Both the position numbers and the translations under genes were made by a program. From Candidatus Magasanikbacteria bacterium CG_4_10_14_0_2_um_filter_41_10 (lineage in GTDB: Bacteria > Patescibacteriota > Patescibacteriia > Magasanikbacterales > UBA922), in contig PFPJ01000056.1 in NCBI GenBank assembly GCA_002792995.1, forward strand, positions 1 through 6,018: DNA of 6,018 nt, written 5' to 3'. Under the pieces are notes generated by a model. The model worked only from the letters and a program-made list of their open reading frames with translations. It was not told the DNA's origin and searched no databases. Positions 5,073-6,018 of the stretch are shown piece by piece (positions within the stretch are counted from its first letter, which is position 1; every line of letters begins with the position of its first letter).

Positions 5073-5409
5073 AATGAGCCAATTATAAGTACTTATAGCA
5101 AAAAATATTATTAAAACATAATTTTCGATACAGATTGTCATAATAGGAACTATATTCGTAAATATACGAAATAAATATAAAATATTTCTAAAAAATATAT
5201 CCTTTAGTAATATGTTCAAGGTTTTGTTCGTTTCATCAGTAAGATCTTCAGTATGGCGGTCAATAATTTAATAATCGGATTGTTGCAATAATCTCCTTCG
5301 ATTTTAGCTTGTTACAAAAGGCTCCAAAATAAGATGAGTATATTTAGCAGAGTTATACGATATCTGCTAATGATCAAAAGCTTGTCTGAACAGCCAGAAA
5401 AATATTCTC

Positions 5410-5439
5410 TTGACATACCTACTTTTATTGCAGTACTAT
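5410..5439 (+). promoter_or_regulatory. Consensus sigma-70-type promoter in the AT-rich region
   Basis: A perfect TTGACA (5410-5415) is followed after 18 bases by TACTAT (5434-5439). The predicted start is near 5446. No open reading frame follows, but CTAAAA/TTTTAG (about 5484-5503) forms a small hairpin downstream, so a small RNA is conceivable. Chance matches are more likely in AT-rich DNA, though a perfect -35 is less so. Confidence 0.4.
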
Positions 5440-5889
5440 CATTATAGATACAGAATTATATCCAAATTAGAGAACCTTCAACTAAAAACTATGGGTTTTA
5501 GATAACTCATGTTTTTGTGTTCTTCATTTCTACTCTCAGCAAAATGATTAAGTCGTTAGTAAACAATATTTTTTAATATTTCTTTACGCTAGATTAAGCT
5601 TAGAAAATTTTTTTAACAGTCACAGAGATCGTATTTATTGAAAAATACGAACGGGAGAGTATATTAAGAAGTAATAACTAGAAAATCATATATAATGCGA
5701 TAGAAAGCCACAAAGTAGTATTTTAAGTTAAATAAAATACATAATAATATATGTAATTAATTAATAGAAATACTTCAAATTATACAAATACATTTTACTT
5801 TTTTTATTTTTAATATTTTTATGGGAAATAATTAACTTAGTGAATTAATTATGTACATATTTTGCTAAATTTTAAGATGTATTTTTATA

Positions 5890-5930
5890 TGTAGTAAATA
5901 CTACAGGCTATTATCTTTTTGTTGTATACT
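5890..5930 (+). promoter_or_regulatory. Operator-like palindrome upstream of a possible -10 box
   Basis: TGTAGTA (5890-5896) and TACTACA (5899-5905) are perfect reverse complements separated by AA. A TATACT box lies at 5925-5930, so the palindrome would overlap the -35 region of such a promoter. This layout is typical of a repressor site but unproven. Confidence 0.3.
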
Positions 5931-5976
5931 CATAGTTACTTTCAAAATGATTTGATGTTCTAGAAATGAAATATTG

Positions 5977-6018
5977 ATGAATGTAATATATTTAAGCATA
6001 TTTGCCAATTCATACGGC
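5977..6018 (+). CDS. Possible start of a gene cut by the window end
   Basis: An ATG at 5977 opens a frame of 14 codons (MNVIYLSIFANSYG) that is still open at the last base. It lies about 40 bases after the putative start site of the 5925-5930 -10 box, with no Shine-Dalgarno. Fourteen codons are easily open by chance, so this is only a pointer to the flanking sequence. Confidence 0.15.
   Translation, partial: MNVIYLSIFANSYG

Larger units (their letters stand above)
5073..6018. other. AT-rich stretch without a convincing gene
   Basis: All frames are closed by frequent stop codons on both strands, apart from a possible start at the very end. A+T rises along the stretch: the line from 5281 has about one third G+C, the line from 5761 only about one tenth. 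It contains a consensus promoter (5410-5439) and hairpins at 5278-5293 (GATTGTTG/CAATAATC, one wobble, no loop), 5344-5370 (TTAGCAGA/TCTGCTAA, 11-base loop), 5629-5650 (TCGTATTT/AAATACGA, 6-base loop) and 5890-5905. It could be decayed coding DNA, the edge of an acquired element, or a non-coding RNA locus. I cannot tell which. Confidence 0.6.

Noticed and set aside
4986..5219. Minus-strand open frame of 77 codons with a hydrophobic N-terminus
   Set aside because: It starts at TTG, lacks a ribosome site, and runs through the tRNA-Leu 3' relic; hydrophobic codons are expected in AT-rich DNA.
1..6018. CRISPR array, transposase, integrase or toxin-antitoxin pair
   Set aside because: No regularly spaced repeats, terminal inverted repeats or matching proteins were seen in any frame.

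Overview
This is bacterial DNA with low to moderate G+C, probably from a small-genome lineage of the Patescibacteria (CPR) type. The evidence is the form of the serine tRNAs, short single-domain proteins, start codons without Shine-Dalgarno sequences, and mostly small intergenic gaps. The assignment is an inference; there is no marker gene. All confident genes are on the + strand.

Layout. (i) 1-330: two adjacent related serine tRNA genes, GGA and an apparent ACT anticodon, followed by a decayed tRNA-like 3' half that ends in a possible terminator. (ii) 394-1707: an AT-rich gene for a 437-residue protein of unknown function, with two Cys pairs, a charged helical stretch and a hydrophobic segment near the C-terminus. 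(iii) 1708-1850: a regulatory-looking gap with inverted and direct repeats. (iv) 1851-4763: four small-molecule or peptide-type enzymes or binding proteins: a peptidase E-like (S51) protein, a single-domain cupin, a cytosolic alpha/beta hydrolase and a membrane-anchored prolyl-oligopeptidase-like hydrolase. (v) 4780-4806: a palindromic intergenic repeat. (vi) 4870-4953: tRNA-Leu(TAG), followed about 90 bases later by a diverged copy of its own 3' end. (vii) 5073-6018: nearly 1 kb of increasingly AT-rich DNA with no convincing gene, but with a good consensus promoter and several perfect hairpins.

The four proteins in 1851-4763 do not form an obvious pathway. They lie in the same direction without overlaps. 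Several units carry their own extended -10 promoter (TGnTATAAT type) almost touching the start codon, which suggests separate, leaderless or nearly leaderless transcripts rather than one operon. Composition is mosaic: the last hydrolase is clearly richer in G+C than the unknown gene and the 3' tail, so the latter two may be acquired or decaying DNA beside tRNA genes.

The most unusual observation is the wobble-position A in the second serine tRNA. It would have to read AGU and AGC codons, which encode the catalytic serines of all three hydrolases in this window. The second is that both tRNA loci are followed by degenerate tRNA 3' halves.
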